Shown piece after piece: positions 7,728 through 9,488 of a stretch of 9,488 nt of DNA; positions within the stretch are counted from its first letter, which is position 1; each line of letters starts with the position of its first letter. This DNA is from Candidatus Omnitrophota bacterium (GTDB lineage: Bacteria > Omnitrophota > Omnitrophia > Omnitrophales > Aquincolibacteriaceae). The stretch is taken from NCBI GenBank assembly GCA_023247135.1, contig JAHFHB010000053.1, positions 1 to 9,488 of the forward strand, in the 5' to 3' direction. A program made the position numbers and the translations under genes. The notes beneath the pieces were generated by a model. It saw only the letters and a list, made by a program, of their open reading frames with translations, did no database searches and had not been told where the DNA came from.

Positions 7728-7765
7728 AAAAACGGCGGAATGCTTTAGGGCATTCCGCCGTTTTT
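7728..7765. terminator. Bidirectional rho-independent terminator between sulP and the SWIB gene
   Basis: An 11-bp GC-rich stem (CGGCGGAATGC, 7733-7743, with GCATTCCGCCG, 7750-7760) closes a six-base loop TTTAGG. It is flanked by A5 on the left and T5 on the right, extending pairing to 16 bp. Both strands thus have a stem followed by a T-run. It sits 25 bases after the sulP stop and 23 bases beyond the SWIB stop, as expected for a shared terminator of convergent genes. Confidence 0.93.
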
Positions 7766-7787
7766 GTTGCGCGAAGGCGCGCTTGGC

Positions 7788-8045
7788 TTAAGAAAGATGC
7801 TTGGAGACGAGCTTCGTCATCTCAAACATGTTCACCGTCGCTTTGCCGGCAAACACGGGCTTGAGTTTGTCGTCCGCATTGATGTTGCGGCGGTTCTTGG
7901 CATCCTGCAGATTATTCTTCTTGATGTATTCCCAGATTTTTTTGACGACCTGGCTTCTTGCCATCGGACCTTTGCCGACCACGGCTTCCAGGGCAGGGCT
8001 GACCGTCAACGGCTTCGACAGGGCGGGATTCAATTTTTTTGCCAT
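7788..8045 (-). CDS. SWIB/MDM2-domain mini-protein
   Basis: This 85-residue, Lys-rich, soluble protein consists almost entirely of one SWIB domain (about residues 13-85). The characteristic run is MARSQVVKKIWEYIKKNNLQ followed by DAKNRRNINADDKLKPVF and a C-terminal MFEMTKLVSKHL helix. SWIB domains are best known from eukaryotic SWI/SNF chromatin remodellers. In bacteria they occur as small stand-alone proteins or fused to topoisomerase I, as in Chlamydia, and their stand-alone function is not established. A role in nucleoid or DNA binding is inference from domain and charge. The start is firm: AAGGAG (8060-8055) lies nine bases before the ATG. The gene has its own promoter (8140-8168) and shares the bidirectional terminator with sulP. 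The leader of about 88 bases contains a 6-bp CGCCTC/GAGGCG inverted repeat (8073-8078/8098-8103), possibly a weak hairpin. Confidence 0.92.
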   Translation of the reverse strand: MAKKLNPALSKPLTVSPALEAVVGKGPMARSQVVKKIWEYIKKNNLQDAKNRRNINADDKLKPVFAGKATVNMFEMTKLVSKHLS

Positions 8046-8139
8046 GAGATACTTCTCCTTTTAGGCTGAGAACGCCTCCTCAAAAAACCTATTTCGCGAG
8101 GCGCCCTTATGTTTTAAAGACGGGGACCAACCGGGAGCC

Positions 8140-8168
8140 ATTATAAATTCGGGCTTCTAGGGAGGCAA
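8140..8168 (-). promoter_or_regulatory. Sigma-70-type promoter for the SWIB gene
   Basis: On the minus strand TTGCCT (8168-8163) and a perfect TATAAT (8145-8140) are separated by 17 bases. Transcription would begin near 8133, giving a leader of about 88 bases. The -35 box lies within the left arm of the 14-bp long-range inverted repeat, and the -10 region overlaps a plus-strand TATAAA. Confidence 0.6.
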
Positions 8169-8190
8169 CAACTATGTTTTAGCCTGAAAC

Positions 8191-8239
8191 AGCGTCTTGG
8201 AAGCGCTGGGCGGGTCATGCGGCACATCGCAAAGACGCT
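8191..8239. repeat. Inverted repeat AGCGTCTT / AAGACGCT
   Basis: AGCGTCTT (8191-8198) is perfectly complementary to AAGACGCT (8232-8239), with 33 bases between. The left arm can instead form a local 5-bp stem (CAGCG 8190-8194 with CGCTG 8204-8208), so two mutually exclusive pairings are possible. It lies inside the 14-bp long-range repeat. Confidence 0.45.
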
Positions 8240-8337
8240 TGCAAAGTACAAAAATGTTGCGCGGGAACCGCTTCTTGACCGGGAGCTTGCCTTTTCTGAC
8301 AGGCCCATCATTTTTTCTTCGCCTATTCCCCTGATTT

Positions 8338-8370
8338 AAGCCGTGTGCTCATGATCTTGGCATGCGGCTT
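8338..8370. repeat. 11-bp hairpin, AAGCCGTGTGC / GCATGCGGCTT
   Basis: Arms 8338-8348 and 8360-8370 pair over 11 positions; two of these are G-U wobbles in RNA of the plus strand. The loop is 11 bases (TCATGATCTTG). No T-run follows on either strand, so it is not a simple terminator. The word TTGTCAATA begins within the last two bases of the right arm. Confidence 0.55.
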
Positions 8371-8465
8371 GTCAATACCACTGGTGCTATTTGAACTACT
8401 ACCACCGAGGGGCGTCTTTGCCTCCCTTAGAATTGGCCTCCTGATCAATGATCAGGTTGTCAATA
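8369..8465. repeat. Direct repeat TTGTCAATA (8369-8377 and 8457-8465)
   Basis: The same nine bases occur twice, 88 bases apart, each time directly after an inverted repeat (8338-8370 and 8440-8456) and downstream of ATGATC. Read on the minus strand each is TATTGACA, which contains a perfect -35 hexamer. No matching -10 box stands 16-18 bases further on in either case. Confidence 0.4.
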
Positions 8466-8490
8466 GGCGGCGCCCCTCTTTCTTCTTTCC
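8407..8490 (+). terminator. Possible terminator: GAGGGGCG / CGCCCCTC stem with pyrimidine tail
   Basis: GAGGGGCG (8407-8414) pairs perfectly with CGCCCCTC (8471-8478), and one wobble and one further pair extend it inwards. It is followed by TTTCTTCTTTCC. The 56-base loop contains its own palindrome and the right arm of the 14-bp long-range repeat. The two long pairings would therefore form a pseudoknot or exclude each other. The T-run is interrupted and the loop is long, so termination is uncertain. Confidence 0.3.
8440..8456. repeat. 17-base palindrome CCTGATCA-A-TGATCAGG
   Basis: Two perfect eight-base half-sites are separated by one base. As DNA it resembles an operator for a dimeric regulator; as RNA it gives a 6-bp hairpin with a five-base loop. 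It lies about 75 bases upstream of the methyltransferase start and next to one copy of TTGTCAATA. Confidence 0.5.
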
Positions 8491-8494
8491 TCAC

Positions 8495-8524
8495 TTGCCC
8501 CGTCATGCCCGCAGTGTGTATATT
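8495..8524 (+). promoter_or_regulatory. Promoter for the RNA methyltransferase gene
   Basis: TTGCCC (8495-8500) and TATATT (8519-8524, five of six matches) are separated by 18 bases. The predicted start, seven bases after the -10 box, is 8531, the A of the ATG itself. The GGGAG at 8525-8529 is too close to the ATG to act as a Shine-Dalgarno sequence. Confidence 0.45.
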
Positions 8525-8530
8525 GGGAGC

Positions 8531-9488
8531 ATGCAGAGAAAAGACAGCTCATTGCCCGCAGCTTTACCTGCTGATTTCCTGAACCGCCTGGAATTGATTC
8601 TTGCACCGGATGATTTAGCACATGTGTTGGCGTCGTTCCACAAGACCCCGCCGGTGACCCTGCGTGTGAACACCTTGAAATTTTCCTTGCGGCAAGCCTG
8701 CGACGAATTGAATGCGGCTGGTTTTCTATTAAAACCTTTCGCAGGCATTCCGGACGCGTTTATTCTCACGCAGGGAAGTCTGCGTGATTTGGAGAAAACG
8801 CCTGTGTTCGAGCAGGGCGGACTTTACGTCCAGGGCCTCTCGAGCATGCTGCCTGTGCTTGCCCTTGACCCGCAGCCGGGCGAGGCTATTTTAGACATGG
8901 CCGCCGCGCCGGGAAGCAAAACTACGCAGATGGCGGTTAAAATGCAAAATTCCGGCACGATTGTCGCCAACGAGCTGAGCCGCGCGCGTTTTTTTAAACT
9001 CAAAGCCAATTTGGCCTGGCAGGGCATTTGCAATACGGATGTGAAACTGGGGCCCGGAGAAATGTTGGGCCGGCGTTACCCGGAAAAATTTGACCGGGTT
9101 CTGCTCGATGCCCCGTGCAGCGGGGAAGGCCGCTTTCATTGTCAGGAACCAGGGAGCTTCAGCACCTGGAAGGCGTCTAAGCTGAAAGGTCTGGCTTCGC
9201 GCCAAAAAAGCCTTTTCTATGCCGGATGGCATGCGCTCAAACCCGGCGGAGTGATGGTGTATGCGACGTGTACTTATGCGCCCGAAGAAAATGAGGCGAT
9301 TCTGGATTGGGCCTTTGAAAAATTCGGAGATGCTATGGAATGGATGCCCGTGGATTTTGCGTTTAAGAATTTACGGCCCGGACTGGCCGGCTGGAAAGGC
9401 AAACCGTTTGACCCGCGCGCTCAACAGGGGATTCGCGTTCTGCCGGACCCATGCATGGAAGGATTTTTTTTCGCGAAGATTTTGAAGA
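8531..9488 (+). CDS. RsmB/RsmF (NOL1/NOP2/Sun) family RNA cytosine-C5 methyltransferase, 3' end outside window
   Basis: The enzyme transfers a methyl group from S-adenosylmethionine to C5 of a cytidine in rRNA or tRNA. The frame is open from the ATG at 8531 to the window end, 319 residues without a stop. The last residues, EGFFFAKILK, match the usual C-terminal strand, so only a few are likely missing. An N-terminal PUA-less RNA-binding segment with TLRVNTLK (43-50) precedes the Rossmann methyltransferase. The SAM-binding motif is DMAAAPGSKT (122-131), with Glu148 as the probable ribose-binding acid. DAPCSGEG (193-200) carries the product-release Cys196, and TCTYAPEENE (246-255) carries the nucleophilic Cys247. 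No NusB-like domain is present, so RsmF/NSUN-type is closer than classical RsmB; the target base is not assignable. GTG 8516 and TTG 8495 are in frame but lie in the promoter. Confidence 0.93.
   Translation, partial: MQRKDSSLPAALPADFLNRLELILAPDDLAHVLASFHKTPPVTLRVNTLKFSLRQACDELNAAGFLLKPFAGIPDAFILTQGSLRDLEKTPVFEQGGLYVQGLSSMLPVLALDPQPGEAILDMAAAPGSKTTQMAVKMQNSGTIVANELSRARFFKLKANLAWQGICNTDVKLGPGEMLGRRYPEKFDRVLLDAPCSGEGRFHCQEPGSFSTWKASKLKGLASRQKSLFYAGWHALKPGGVMVYATCTYAPEENEAILDWAFEKFGDAMEWMPVDFAFKNLRPGLAGWKGKPFDPRAQQGIRVLPDPCMEGFFFAKILK

Larger units (their letters stand above)
8155..8432. repeat. Long-range inverted repeat, 14 bp with one bulge, arms 249 bases apart
   Basis: The left arm TTCTAGGGAGGCAA (8155-8168) pairs fully with the right arm TTGCCTCCCTTAGAA (8418-8432), with a single unpaired T at 8427. 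Either the arms close a 278-base structured RNA or they are terminal repeats of a small element. No clear target-site duplication flanks them: AATTCGGGC lies on the left and TTGGCCTCC on the right. Confidence 0.6.
8046..8530. other. 485-base region without a gene, rich in inverted repeats; possible structured RNA at about 8154-8490
   Basis: No convincing open reading frame is present on either strand. The region contains the SWIB promoter and leader (8046-8168), five inverted repeats described separately, a repeated nine-base word and the methyltransferase promoter. A structured RNA on the plus strand is one reading. A TATAAA at 8142-8147 sits seven bases before the first arm of the 14-bp long-range repeat, and a GC stem followed by TTTCTTCTTTCC ends near 8490. 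No acceptable -35 box accompanies the TATAAA. None of the signature sequences of tmRNA, RNase P RNA or SRP RNA that I know is visible. A small palindromic mobile element or a complex regulatory region are alternatives. Confidence 0.3.

Noticed and set aside
8338..8370. The 11-bp hairpin as a rho-independent terminator
   Set aside because: Neither strand has a T-run after the stem: GTCAATACC follows on plus and AAATCAGGGG on minus.
8155..8432. Insertion sequence with terminal inverted repeats
   Set aside because: No transposase fragment lies between the arms and no target-site duplication is evident; a non-autonomous element remains possible but unproven.
8155..8490. tmRNA, RNase P RNA or SRP RNA gene
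   Set aside because: No CCA-ending acceptor arm, no RNase P conserved core words and no SRP GGAAG-type apical loop could be found on either strand.

Overview
The window carries eight protein-coding genes in about 9.5 kb. The base composition is moderately GC-rich, ribosome-binding sites are of the AAGG/AAGGAG type, and several promoters look like standard sigma-70 promoters, so the DNA is bacterial. The gene set is a K+-independent membrane pyrophosphatase, a short CstA, an ATP-grasp ligase with a transglutaminase/7TM partner, a SulP anion transporter, a bacterial SWIB mini-protein and an RsmB/F-type methyltransferase. It suits a Gram-negative or candidate-phylum organism; an Omnitrophota-like lineage is possible, but the sequence alone does not settle this. 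No tRNA, rRNA, insertion sequence or CRISPR array is visible.

Layout. Positions 2-892 (+) are the C-terminal part of H+-pyrophosphatase HppA, cut by the window edge. A strong promoter at 907-935 leads directly into cstA (944-2608, +). An RluA-family pseudouridine synthase follows closely (2614-3363, +). It converges with one intervening base on a two-gene minus-strand operon: a transglutaminase-like/7TM membrane protein (4303-5874) and a RimK-related ATP-grasp ligase (3365-4306), joined by an ATGA overlap. A divergent promoter region (5875-6044) drives this operon on one side and a SulP-STAS anion transporter (6045-7703, +) on the other. A 16-bp bidirectional terminator (7728-7765) separates sulP from a convergent SWIB-domain gene (7788-8045, -). 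About 485 bases without a gene (8046-8530) hold the SWIB promoter and an unusual concentration of inverted repeats. The window ends in an RsmB/RsmF-type RNA cytosine-C5 methyltransferase (8531 onward, +), complete except for its last residues.

Function. Most of the window is housekeeping: proton pumping from pyrophosphate, uptake of small carbon compounds or peptides, anion uptake and RNA modification. The ATP-grasp plus transglutaminase/7TM pair is a little-characterised membrane-linked peptide or amide-ligation module. Its transglutaminase domain appears to keep the full Cys-His-Asp triad, although the family is usually labelled inactive. The other item of interest is the 8155-8490 region. 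It has a 14-bp long-range inverted repeat, an 11-bp hairpin, a 17-base palindrome, a repeated TTGTCAATA word and a GC-rich stem followed by a pyrimidine tract. It could be an uncharacterised structured RNA or a small palindromic element. Two plus-strand genes (cstA and the methyltransferase) have promoters placed so close to the start codon that leaderless transcripts are predicted.
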